From: Schoenoplectus triqueter
Taxonomy: Eukaryota > Streptophyta > Magnoliopsida > Poales > Cyperaceae
Reading direction: 5' to 3'
DNA: 64,000 nucleotides
Assembly: GCA_964058805.1 (NCBI GenBank)
Contig: CAXKVV010002144.1
Coordinates: forward strand, 62,001 to 126,000
Shown piece after piece: positions 23,860-35,300 of the stretch. The notes under the pieces were generated by a model that saw only the letters and a program-made list of their open reading frames with translations, was not told the origin of the DNA and made no database searches. How positions within the stretch are numbered: position 1 is the first letter of the stretch; every line of letters begins with the position of its first letter. A program made the position numbers and the translations under genes.

Positions 23860-23975
23860 TCTCAAGCGGACGCCACCAGCGTCCCAACTTACGAACTTGA
23901 GCCTTGCCTAAGCGAGTGCCACCAGCGATCCAACTTAGGACTTTATGTTTATGCGGCGTCAATGCCGCATAAACG
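23860..23975. repeat. GCCACCAGCG direct repeat and a perfect hairpin
   Basis: CGCCACCAGCGTCCCAACTTA and TGCCACCAGCGATCCAACTTA lie about 47 bp apart. They are followed by an 11-bp perfect inverted repeat, GTTTATGCGGC (23947-23957) and GCCGCATAAAC (23964-23974), with a six-base loop. Function unknown. Confidence 0.6.
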
Positions 23976-24029
23976 GATAATTCGGGCTCTTATTTTTATT
24001 GAGTGGATGAAAATACATTGAGTTTATAA

Positions 24030-24230
24030 TTTTTAATAAGAACGATTTTCTAATTCTCAAAAAAATAGAAATTTTTTCTAAAAAATGTAAAATTTGATAT
24101 CCAAATATATTTTAATATGAAAAACAATTTGAATGGTCGGATCAGTATTTTAAACTCGAAAATGGAAGATACGACGCGAAGTACAAAAAAAAGTTTTGTA
24201 TTTCGCACTAACCATAACTCATATATATAT
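24030..24230. repeat. Decayed right arm of a family A hairpin element
   Basis: TAAAATTTGATATCCAAATA, TTTGAATGGTCGGATCAG, AAACTCGAAAATGG and ACGACGCGAAGTAC follow in the same order as the right arm of the element at 8390-8791. A TA microsatellite follows, as in the intact copy. The left arm is missing. Confidence 0.6.
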
Positions 24231-24239
24231 ATATAAATC

Positions 24240-25482
24240 TTCGTACACTTCTCCGCGTAAACATAAAAATTCCTAGTAGCACAATTTACAAGAAATATAT
24301 TTAACCCAGATCCGTCGAAACACTGTTTTTTTTTCAATATTAAATAACATAATTCCTGTTTATATCTCGCTTATTTCTGTGTCTCTGTACTATTGATCTG
24401 ATGTGTACGTGCGTATGTGTAAACCGTAAAGATCAGATTATGATAATAGAGTTCTTTATGGGTTTACAGTATTTTCGGGTCACTTTAAGTCTTCAAGGTA
24501 ATTAATATGTGACGGTTTATTTTGTTTTCGGTTTAGTATGCAATTAAACTCATTAGCAATGTTTTAAAATACTAATTTCAATATGTGTGCGGTTGATAAT
24601 TACATAGATATATGTGATTCAATATGTAGATATGTATTCTAAAAAGTTCTTAAAATATTTAAATAGATCATTTATTTTTAAAGAATTTTAATACAACAAA
24701 GAAAAAGCATTTAATTTGAAAGAACTTTAATATAAAATAAAAAATATAATAAGATACTAATATAATTTTTTTTTGCGTGAAATATATCATATGATTAATT
24801 TTATAGAGTCAATATGATAAAAAAATTTATAACTATAGTACTCTATTGAATATACAGATACATACTCTTATACACACGGCATCACACCACATAAACATAT
24901 GCAGCCGCATACAATGATCAGTACTGCTTCATAATTATTTGACCAACTATAATTATCACTATTGTCTAGTCTTCAAGGTAGTTAATAGCATCAACGTTTG
25001 TTGATATATTAAATTAAATTTCATATTTCATGAGAGATAAATTCCTTATTAATTTTTGTACAAAGTTTAATTTTTGTTTATTTTCAGAATAATGTACGTA
25101 GCTGCTGGAGTAAAATGAAAGATGGGTCTACTATGACACTAATACTCGCAATATATATAATATATCAATTTTTAATGGATATAGGCATATAGCATTACCT
25201 TTATGTCATTACAAATCCATTATGATAATGTTTTTCATCTAATCTCTTAATCGATAATCGGTAATCATATATAATTGACGTTCAAAACGAAAACTTTAAA
25301 ATATTAATATTTTATACAATACTTTTACTTCGTATTTCTATTTCAAAAGTATACTTTCAATTTTTCACCCTTATGTCTTTTTTTTTCAAGTACAAATGTT
25401 AATGAGTTCGACTGAATTATATAGCATCCAATTTATTTGTGCTGATTTTGAAAACCAATTGATTCTTAGAAGTCTTTGGCCT
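24240..25482. other. AT-rich intergenic DNA, no gene seen
   Basis: No supported gene, RNA gene or element boundary. Confidence 0.4.
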
Positions 25483-25490
25483 ATCAGTCA

Positions 25491-25686
25491 GGAACCGCAT
25501 CTGCTGTTATCCTAGGAACCTACTATTTTTATTGGGACCGTTGGATTTGAATATAGGGTGGTATTTTGATATTTACAGTAATTTTTCAGTCATGAGATTA
25601 ACGCTGGAGTATGACAGCCAATCTGATCCGTGTAAAGAAAAATAAGTTCCTTTTTTTCTTATTAGAATAACAGCAGATGCGGTTCC
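25491..25686. mobile_element. hAT-type MITE with perfect 8-bp duplication
   Basis: The 196-bp element starts GGAACCGCATCTGCTGTTAT and ends with its complement (ATAACAGCAGATGCGGTTCC), a terminal inverted repeat of 24 bp with one mismatch. It is flanked on both sides by ATCAGTCA (25483-25490 and 25687-25694). An 8-bp duplication is the mark of the hAT superfamily. The perfect duplication and near-perfect ends suggest a fairly recent insertion. No coding capacity. Confidence 0.88.
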
Positions 25687-25750
25687 ATCAGTCAGAGCAT
25701 CTTAATGCGGCAGCCACAAAATCATATACTGTACAAAACTATTGTACCGG

Positions 25751-26069
25751 TAGAGGTGGCAGAACCCGACCCGACCCGACAAACCCGTCCGATCCGTCCG
25801 GACTCGAACTCGATCCGACTCGATTTTTTAAGAAAGTCAAACTGACCCGACTCGATCTGAACCCGACCTGACCCGACCCGAACCCGACCTGACCCGACCC
25901 GACCTGAGATCAAATGACCTTCAATCCAATTGAATTCTATCAACGATCTGAAAAAACACAACATGTAAATTGACCCGACCCGACCCGGTCCGACCCGATT
26001 TCTTCTAGAAAGTCAAACTGACCCGACCCGATTCCGAACCCGATCCGACCCACCCGATTGCCACCTCTA
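25751..26069. mobile_element. hAT-type element rich in CCCGACC
   Basis: Ends TAGAGGTGGCAG and TTGCCACCTCTA form the terminal inverted repeat. Flanking 8-mers TGTACCGG (25743-25750) and TATACCGG (26070-26077) match at seven of eight bases. The interior is made of CCGACC/GGTCGG words. It lies 64 bp from the MITE at 25491. Related decayed copies are at 1390, 4815, 22655, 42055 and 63293. Confidence 0.8.
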
Positions 26070-26249
26070 TATACCGGAGAGAATCATATGCAGCCAATCG
26101 CCCAATCTGATATACCGGAGAGAAGGGAAAAAGGAAAAACTATTGTATACGCCTACATGGAGGGTTCTCTATTTTCGTTCATAATGCCCACACATCAATG
26201 CGCCGGCACAAAACTAAATACTCAGATTTTTTATAAATAAAAAAAATGA

Positions 26250-27179
26250 TACGAGTGATTTTTTTTGCGTTAATAGTCTAGGCTGAGTTTGAAACCCGGT
26301 CTCAGATACCAAAACTGAATTTTAAACTCGGTCCTAGATATTTTTTTTTTACATTTGCTTATTTATTTATAGTAAAAAAAACATCACGAAGTATGGACTG
26401 AGTTTTAAAGTTGATCCTAGATATTTTTTTCTTTTTTTAACGTTTACTTATTTATTTATAGTCAAAATCGAACATGAAGTATGGATCGAGAATTATAATA
26501 TGAAATATAAATACTACATCAGATTATTCTCAAATAACGTCAAAAGAAAATTAAAATATTACAACAACAATTAAAATCAAATTGTTATGGCAATTCTAAT
26601 AATAAAATATAAAAAACTACATCATTAAATATAAATCATGTTATGTTTGCCTCGAGTTGAAAGTCTATTGATATAACCCTCTATTTCATCCATAACCATT
26701 AGAATATGTATCTTTCTTTTCATTCCTTTGTTGATTTTGCTAAATTTAGTCTAATGATCGAACTATTGTACATTGACAAATCTCGTTTGTTTCCATAACT
26801 ACCTCAATACTAGACCATGTGTTAATATAATAGTGAATGTTATAATATGGACTAACTTACTGAGTGTAATCCAGTCTTCTGGACAAACAAACGGCAAACA
26901 AGAGGTCGCACAAAATACCAATTAATTATGATTTCTGACACCAATAATTGTCAATTTTTGTCATAGCTAATTCAAACTCATATTTTATTTCACCTTTTTG
27001 TCTCTATTATTTGAAATAAAAATCATAATTTATTATTTAAATTTTGAAGTTAAATAAAAATTATATAAATTTAGAATATTACTATTTTAATGTTCATTTC
27101 TATTGTAAACATCATAATTATTTATGCCTCAATCCAATAGTATCACATCATAATTCATCCCTTGTCACTGTAATGTTTT
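26250..27179. other. Repeat-bearing AT-rich DNA
   Basis: Two tandem copies of a unit of about 90 bp lie at about 26310-26490 (shared words CGGTCCTAGATATTTTTTT and TTATTTATTTATAGT, then CATGAAGTATGGA). The remainder may include the eroded C-terminal part of the transposase that lies upstream on the minus strand, but I could not confirm this. Confidence 0.4.
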
Positions 27180-28690
27180 ATTAATTTCGTGACCTTTTAG
27201 GAGAACATCAGACCTTGGGCTTCCGAAACTGCTACAACTTCTCGACGCTTATAGAATCAGTCAACATATTTGTACCATGTGTTCTTGATAATATCACATA
27301 CTGAAAGTTATCTGGTTATCCTGAACATATTATTTAGTAATTCTCAATCATTGCTTGTCATTATACCCCACCGATTGAGACCTCCGTATAGATATTGTGC
27401 TCATCTTTATTGATGTAATGTAGTCACTTGATTTACAGTTAACTCCTCATAATGAAATTTCTTAACTGACACTTGTTTAGTTAGCACAGATACATTATTT
27501 GATTAATGTGGTTTCTGTTTTTTCGTGTCCTTCTATTGAACACTTGTTATGTTGGCACATGTGTAATATTCATTGGGAGATTTTCTTAAATGATTCATAT
27601 TTTTCTTATGTACTTATGGGATGCCGGTCTAATATTATTATTTTTTCAGAAATTTCTCGCATCTTCATAGCTTCTTATGTCTCGTAGTCTGTTTTAAAAA
27701 AGTTTTTACTCTTTTTGTATGACAGTCTTTATACACATTTTGTGCAATGCGTTGAGTACAAAAAAAATGAACAATCTCGTCTACTTATTCCTATCATCCA
27801 AAATCCGGTCTTTGAAAACAAATCTTATATTCAGATGTTGATATGAGATAACAATAATATTACTATGACCGACAATCTCTTTACGCAAACACTGTATGAA
27901 CTAACCTAGTTAGCTGCAATCTCCTCCCCTGCTACCATAATAAATATAAGTGGTAGTAGTTGTTGCTCTGCATCATAATCACATGCCATAAATAGTTTAT
28001 CGGCATACCAATTCGATAAACATCCAGCATCGATAATTAAGACTGGTCATTGATAAAGCCATACTACAATGCACATACCAAATGCCCATGCAACACGATT
28101 AAAATTTTTAATACCAAAATTTATTGAGGGTGCCATCTCTATGAGGTCTTTAGTATTATTTATGAAATTTTGTATGACTGCTAGTAGAGACAGAATCATC
28201 TCATATGACCTCTCTCAACTACCAAAAAGTTATGCAATTGTCACTTCTATTTCTCTGCATAATTTATTATAACCTGGATGTACTGTGGGAAACTTTTATT
28301 TAACTAAATCACTTATTTTTTTGACTGTTATTTCTAAATTATCGCTTAATCAATTTTTAACAATATCTACTATTATTCTAGAATTTATCTGACTGTTGTC
28401 AGTCCTAGTAGCACTACCAAAATCAAAGTGTTCAAGCGGATTTGTTCTAATCTTCCAAATATCCTTTTTATGTTGGGTATGACATAAATATTCATGGATA
28501 GTTGAAATCTTTATATGTCATAACTAACTTTAATTTACTACTATTTGTTATTTTCAATTATATATTTCGTTGAATATAAAAATCAATGATTTTCAATTTC
28601 AACTTGCATTTATACTGAACTGCTGACCGACACCAAATTATTCGTCAATTCTAGTTGATTTGTGAAAATAAAGGTCATCTTCACATGATA
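27180..28690 (-). pseudogene. Decayed Mutator-like (MULE) transposase
   Basis: Read on the minus strand, fragments appear in the order expected for plant MuDR-type transposases. They are an N-terminal MuDR-like stretch (GQQFSINASLKLKIIDFYIQ, near 28620), then AWAFGMCIVVWLYQ, then PVLIIDAGCLSNWYADK and LFMACDYDAEQQLLPLIF near 28030-27930. The last corresponds to the catalytic-core segment around the first Asp of the family. Further on, YKDCHTKRVKTFLKQTTRHK matches the region after the second Asp. Stops and frameshifts occur throughout, so no protein can be made. Terminal inverted repeats were not found. Confidence 0.75.
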
Positions 28691-29339
28691 TTGGTGTATT
28701 ATCAGTAAATTGTGCACAAGGGTGCTTCATTTCTCGATTAATGAAAGAAACAGATATTTATCACTCTTTAACTATTTCTTTGACATCTATTTTATCCTTA
28801 AATTTATTCATATTTATATCTATTGCATCTTAGATGTCATCCCCCTCAACATTCAGGTATCACACTTCTTCTTCCTCATTCTCATTTACATTCTGTACGG
28901 GGATATGGGTTGGTGACTGCTCTCAGGCTTGAGAGTGGGTTATTTCTTCAGTTAGGACTGGGTTACTACTTTCAAGAATACTAGTCGGATACGGATCATA
29001 GCGATCAAAATTGGATATTACTAGTTTTAGTGTTTTATATACCTTGCCATTTAGTAGGGGGATGTTATTTTAATCATTCTCCAAAATTTCTCAGAATCTA
29101 CCCCAAATAAATTTAAAAAATCACCCGAACTTGGTTGGATAGTGTTGATTCGTGCACTAATTATGAGATTAAAATTACTAGAAAAGTAGTTCTAAACTAA
29201 TATAAATCTATATTTTCAAGTCATAAAATACTAATTTTGTCATCGACATAAAATGTGCACTCTATACGAATATTAATAGACCTAGGATAGTGCTATTTAA
29301 AGGCTAAAATAATGTAAGATTGTAAATAATCTAAGGTAT
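28691..29339. other. Intergenic, no gene seen
   Basis: No supported gene. Short frames here are probably chance or eroded transposon sequence. Confidence 0.35.
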
Positions 29340-30440
29340 AAATGTATAAACCGATTTAGGACTTAGTCTTCAAGTGTAATGATAACGGAAGACAATTCAA
29401 TTCGATTCAATTCTCACAATAATATAGCAATGAAAAAAATGAGAGAGAAAAAAGAAAAGAACAAACAAGAACACAAGATGTAATGTATTTCATCTTAAAA
29501 ATGCCTACGTCTCCGGGACTCTCAACCTCCAACAATTGAGATTGAGCCGAAACACAAAAAAAAACACACTTTTACACTTGTAGAACTTGGTCTCTTAGAC
29601 AAAAATAGGCTACCAAGTCTATCAATAAAAAGAGTGAAAACACACTAAAAAATGTGAGTGACAACACACTCAAAACAAAAGATGAGTGACAACACACTAA
29701 AAAAGGATGAGTACTACAGCTCAAGAAAGGTGAGCACTACAACTCAAGAAAGATTTACAAGAATAGTAAATCACAAATAACCAAGATGAGAGAATGCAGA
29801 GAAGCTGGATTGAGCTTAAATAAAAATTTAGCTAATTTAATGTTTCTATCTCTTGACTTATCTTTCTCACTTAGTATATGGCTAGTAAGCTCTCTGAAGT
29901 AATAATTTAGCTAGATGGATCAGATTATTATCAGTGAGAGAGATGATCCTTTTAAAATAGATCTTCTGAAATAGCTGAAGAAACTATTTTCGACCTGAAC
30001 CGTTATAACAGTTTGGGAATCATTATAACGGCTTAGAAAGAATAACCTTTGAATCTGATTGAGCTGAAACGTTATAACGATTCACTGAATCGTTATACGT
30101 TTCACAAATCATTACAACGATTAGTGAATCGGTACATAACGATACGCTCTGGTTTCTATAAGAACTTTTCTGTCTTATAATATTTTTTAGTATTGAGATG
30201 AACCGTTATAACGATTACTGAACCATTACAACGATTCACTGTGCAGAAAGTATTTTTTGTTGTTGTTTAAGCTCAATTTATCTTAATGAATTCAACTCAG
30301 TTTAAGTCTAACTAAACCTAAGCCTAATGCAGTCTTGATTAAGCTCTTGTATTTCATTATTAGTCTTGATTTTTGTACACTAATCCATTTATATTTTAAT
30401 CCTTGCACAAAACTCAAATAAGACAAATTATAAATTTCAA
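29340..30440. repeat. Unclassified repeat with CGTTATAACG palindromes
   Basis: The segment from 29997 to 30235 holds about eight imperfect copies of a palindromic motif of the form ATCGTTATAACGATT (for example 30067-30082, 30202-30216). Its left part (ACACAAGATGTAATG, then GCCTACGTCTCCGGGACT) resembles the left part of the repeat at 55615-56520, which carries the same motif. The two are probably diverged copies of one family. The class is unknown; I saw no long terminal repeats or coding capacity. Confidence 0.55.
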
Positions 30441-30654
30441 GGTTGTTTTGCAAATAGATAATCAAAAATGATATTTGGTGTAATAAATATCATAATCCAC
30501 GCGCGATTGAAGTGTTCATGATTTGACCTCCATGATACACATTGATCAACAATATAATCATCTCTACAATATGAACGATAAACCCTATTATTAGTGTAGT
30601 TTTATTTTACAATAAAATGAATAGTTCAAACTAAATAAAAAACATACAATATAG

Positions 30655-31070
30655 ATGGGAAAAGGGTGCTCCTAGGAGCACCGAGTTCTTCCGTGCTATT
30701 AATTAAAAAAATATATCTAATCATCTCCAAATTTTAATTTTTCTCTCTCAATATTTTTTTACGATTAAATCTTGTGAGATACTAAAATTTATTATTTTTT
30801 AAGTTTCATAAGTATCTATTTCATATTTTTTATGATGAACCTATAAAAAATAATAATAAATTTATATTTACAATGAAAATAAGTCATTTAAAAAAAAATC
30901 TAAAACAAGCACTTAAGAAACTCTAAAAACACAAAATTTTATATCACATAAGATTTTGATATAAATAATTTATTGAGGCATATAAATCAAAATTCAGAGA
31001 TATTTAGATATATTTTTGAGTTAGTAGCACGGAGTGGCTTCATGCTCCTAGGAGTATAATAGTTTTACTC
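30655..31070. mobile_element. Hairpin MITE, family D
   Basis: The left end carries the perfect 18-bp palindrome GGTGCTCCTAGGAGCACC (30665-30682) and then CTTCCGTGCTA. The right end has TAGCACGGAGTGG followed by ATGCTCCTAGGAGTAT (31042-31057). The arms pair inward imperfectly (CTTGTGAGATACTAA with TATCACATAAGATTTTG). It lies 10 bp from the next hairpin element. Confidence 0.7.
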
Positions 31071-31080
31071 ATATATATAT

Positions 31081-31476
31081 AATTTGGCTATGGTGTTTTG
31101 CAAAACACAAGAGCATTGTATGCTTTACGCTTTATTATTAATTTAAATAAAAAATGATTGATCCAAACCGCTCAATCTAACTTCATATCAAAATCTATTA
31201 GTAAACTAAATTTTATATTTTTTGGAATTCATTTATTATTTTTTTTGGATGGGGAAAAAACCGTCATCTTTGGATGAACCAGAATTCTCACATTAAGTCA
31301 TTCTTTCCTCATAAAAAATAGCAAAAAAATTCTAAAAAATATAAAATTTATTTTTCTAATAAATTTTGATATGAAAATTAGATTGAACAGTTTGGATCAA
31401 TTATTTTTTACTTGAAATTAAAAATAGAATGCAAAGTATACAACGTCTCTGTGCTTTGCAAAGCACCATAGTCAGA

Positions 31477-31479
<3 letters not shown>
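31081..31479. mobile_element. Hairpin MITE, family B, second copy
   Basis: It shares length, arm sequence and palindromic caps with the element at 8844-9235. The caps are GTGTTTTGCAAAACAC at 31093-31108 and GTGCTTTGCAAAGCAC at 31451-31466. The right end reads CACCATAGTCAGACTC, and the left end lies in a TA-rich run. CT, TA and GA microsatellites follow at 31480-31530. Confidence 0.8.

Positions 31480-31530
<51 letters not shown>
31480..31530. repeat. CT, TA and GA microsatellites
   Basis: (CT)n, then (TA)n, then (GA)n in direct succession. The CT and GA blocks are themselves inverted copies of each other around the TA block, giving a palindromic microsatellite. Confidence 0.85.
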
Positions 31531-31825
31531 TGTGTGTGGAGATATCGTGAGCTTAACTCAAAAAACATATTAAATGATCTCGAAATTTTAATTTATCATT
31601 CTCATTAAATTCTTTATATAAAAATCTTGTGGGATGCACAACAATAAAATCTATAACTTTTATATTTTAAGTTTTCTCAAATTCATAATATAAAATACTA
31701 AAAAAAATACGTCTCTTAGTCGATTTTAAAAAAATTGTACTGCAGAACGGGTCTGGCCGGGCCGGGCCATAAAAACTTGGCCCGCAAGCATGACGGGAAT
31801 AATGTTTATTTTATTCTTCTTTACT

Positions 31826-32171
31826 AAGTGAGAATGTTTGCACTTCAGCCGAAGTGCAAATGCTTTTAAATTTACTTTATTATGCCTAAAATTTCAATTT
31901 ACATTGCTTAATAATTCTTCATATAAAAATCTTCTGGATGCACAAAATTTCTATTTATATTGTTTTTAAAGTATTTTTCAGATTTACAAGATGATTCTAA
32001 ATAATAATAAAATATAAATACCCAAAAAAAAAAATCTGAAAATGGATTTTTTTTAGTATCCCAGAAGGTTCTTATATGAACAATATATTGTGCAAAATAA
32101 ATCAAAATTAAGGACATGATAAAGTATATTTTGAAGTGTTTGCGTTTTGGGCCTAAGTGCATTTTCATAAT
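31826..32171. mobile_element. Hairpin MITE, family E, diverged
   Basis: The left end carries a perfect hairpin, TTTGCACTTC then AGCC then GAAGTGCAAA (31837-31860). The right end has the eroded partner TTTGCGTTTTGGGCCTAAGTGCA near 32139-32161. Inner arms pair (TTCATATAAAAATCTTCTGG with CCAGAAGGTTCTTATATGAA). It ends about 150 bp before the first recognised kinase exon. Confidence 0.6.
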
Positions 32172-32317
32172 ATTCTACATATCTATATATACAGTGAGCA
32201 ACATAAATGAAATGTTTTCTCAAATAGTCTATCTACATATGCACACCCTGATATATACTGGAAAAAGAAGAAATGAGAATTAAGACATCAACGTGTTGGA
32301 CTTTGACCTAATTTCAG

Positions 32318-35300
32318 ACTCAAAGACAGAGCCCAAATACCTTGGTCTGCAATAACAACCTCAGCTGGTGTTGTGGTCATTGTTTTGCTGGTTGGGTATA
32401 TATTTTATCAAGCTTTGAACCGCATTGAGAAGGTTGAGGATGATTACCGAGAAATGAGAGAGCTCAAAGGGCGAGCTGAAGCTGCTGATGTGGCAAAATC
32501 TCAGGTACCGCCCCTGCTAGCCACACATGCTCTCACACATCAATGCCCAGAATTTTATGCAACTTGTAAATTATCTTCAATTTCTAGGGTTGTCATTGCA
32601 ATTAAGTATTTAAGGTAGCAGAGCCCAGAAGTTATGCAAACAGAATGATAGAATTTGCAGTATGCACATTTGTTTCTTCAATAAATTTAAGAAATGTTTA
32701 CTGAATAATTATCTTTTTTTTTTGTTCTCTTGGAGTAAAAGATGAATATGAACCCCAGTGAATGCTGATATGGATTTGAGTTTTTTAATTAAATTTTCCA
32801 ACTAAAAGTTATTGCCCCAGTATCCTTCGTTCATTTCCTTTTACTGCAAAAGTTGTTTGTTCAGTAAATTAGAACAAATGCCTGCTGTATGGTTACCCTA
32901 TTTCTATTCCCTTAGTAAAGATGGACATGACCCCAGTTAATGCTGATATGGATTTGAGCCTTCTTTTATTATTCTTCGACTCAAAGGTATTACAGCAATA
33001 TCATTTATCAACATCCTAATCTCCTTCCCTTTCTTTAGTGCAAAGGCCAAAAGGGTGATGTCATCCAAAATTGTACACCTGAACTTTTGGTTGGACATCA
33101 TTGCACCAGTGACATTTATCATTGTCTTCACCTTCATTGTTTTTCTTTTACTACAAAAAAGTGGTACCGTCCAAAATTGTACAATTGGGAAGGAGCTAAA
33201 GCAGGAAGCTGTAAAGTTTTCTGGGACCAAATTGTGAGATGGGTGGTATTTTAATGGTTGTTTGTTTAATTGACCATGTATTATGTTCTCTATACTTTTC
33301 CTTTTTCCAACTCACTTGCTTCTTTAATGGTTTTTCTTTATTTGTTTCTACTGGATGGGTGATATTACGACCTATCTAGCCGTTGGCCAATTTTATTGTT
33401 TTACTTTATGAACAATTTTCATATCTCATTTATGCTGACATGACATAGTATTTTGTTTAGTTTTGGCAACAGTTTCACATGAAATCAGAACTCCAATGAA
33501 CGGTGTCTTAGGTTTGTATCTTTTCTCTGATATTTTTTTTTCTCTTGACTTTACTATTCTCAGTTACAACTCCAAATTGATACCATTTCTGAATTTCAGG
33601 AATGTTACAGATGCTAATGGATACAGAACTTGATGCAACACAGCAAGATTTCGTAATGACTGCTCAAGAAAGTGGGAAGGTTTTAATTCAATTAATTAAT
33701 GAGGTCCTTGATCAGGCCCGAATCGAGTCAGGAAGGCTTGAACTCGAAGCTGTTCCCTTTGATATCCGTGATCTTTTAGACAATGTGCTATCATTGTTTT
33801 CTGACAAGTCACAAGTCAAAGGAATAGAGGTAAAAGCAATCGTATTGAAGATTCTTAAATCATTTATCTTAAAAAAGTTCTTTTTCTTATTGTTTTTATT
33901 CGATGTTAATAGCTTGCGGTGTACGTCTCTAGTCAAGTCCCAGATGTGCTTGTAGGTGACCCAGGGCGGTTCAGACAAATAATCACAAACCTTGTTGGGA
34001 ACTCAATGAAGGTTTGATTTATGTTTACTTACTTTTTTGCAATTATTGTTCCATCTAGTGTTCTATTTCTCAAATTTTATTGCGCAGTTCCTTGTTAGAA
34101 ATGAATTTAATACATCTCTGCTAACGCAGTTCACTGAAGAAGGTCATATTTTTGTGTCGGTTCATCTACTAGAAGAAATCAAGAACCTACGTGATGCCTC
34201 AACCATGTTTGATGTCCCTCATGAGATTAACAACAAAAATGAGATCTCATCATATGTTACAATTAGTGGATCCCAAGTAGCTGACAGACAGAATTATAGA
34301 CAAGTTTAAAATTCATGATTCTTCAAAGGACTGGTCACAGAGTAAACTTATTTGCTACCGTTGAAGATACAGGTGTAGGGATACCCGAGGAAGCCCAGAG
34401 CAGAATTTTCACACCCTTTATGCAGGCAGATAGTTCTACCTCTCGTACCTATGGTGGGACAGGGATTGGTTTGAGCATTAGCAAGCGTCTGGTTGAACTC
34501 GTGGGTGGGGAGATAGGGTTTGTGAGCAAATCAGGGATTGGTAGCATATTCTCCTTCACAGCTGATTTCGAGGAAGGCAGGAAGATTTCTGGAGATGTGA
34601 AGAGGTACTATGCGGTGCCTCATCCATCAGAGTTTCAAGGGATGAGAGCACTTGTAGTAGATGGGAGAGGTACCCGTGCTGAAATCACCAAATACCATTT
34701 GCAAAGGTTAGGTGTTCGTGTTAATGTGGCCACTAATCCCAAATCTGCTCTTTCAGCATTGTTGGAATCTTGCAGTTTAAGGTACTAGCTCACTATTCCA
34801 AAGTTTTTTGTTTGATAGCTTAATGGTTTATGGTATCTACCCTATGCTATGCCAATTAAGCAAGATTCTATTAATTATATTTTAGCTCAATTTGATTTTA
34901 CAAGCATCACAAGTTAGTCCTGTTCAGAAAATACTTGCGGCAACCTCTGCCTGTGAATTTGCTTTTATATTTCTTTGCCTAGTATTGAAGATCATATAAT
35001 CATTTGCATCTCAAACTACTGATTATACTGTTTCCCAAACCTTGTCAGTGGAAGGGGCAGCCTAGACATGGTACTAGTAGATAAAGAAGCATGGTGTGAT
35101 GGATCCAACCTCACCTTTCCCCGCCCTCTTGTCGACCAGCAACGAAAAGGCATGCTTGAACACTGGCAAAAGATCCCTAAAATGTTCCTTCTCGCAACAT
35201 CCCTCAGCCCTGCAGAAGTCAATGACCTAAAATCTGCAGGGTATACTGAGTGCATAATGAAGCCACTTCGCCTCAGCATGATGAGTGCTTGTCTTCGCAA

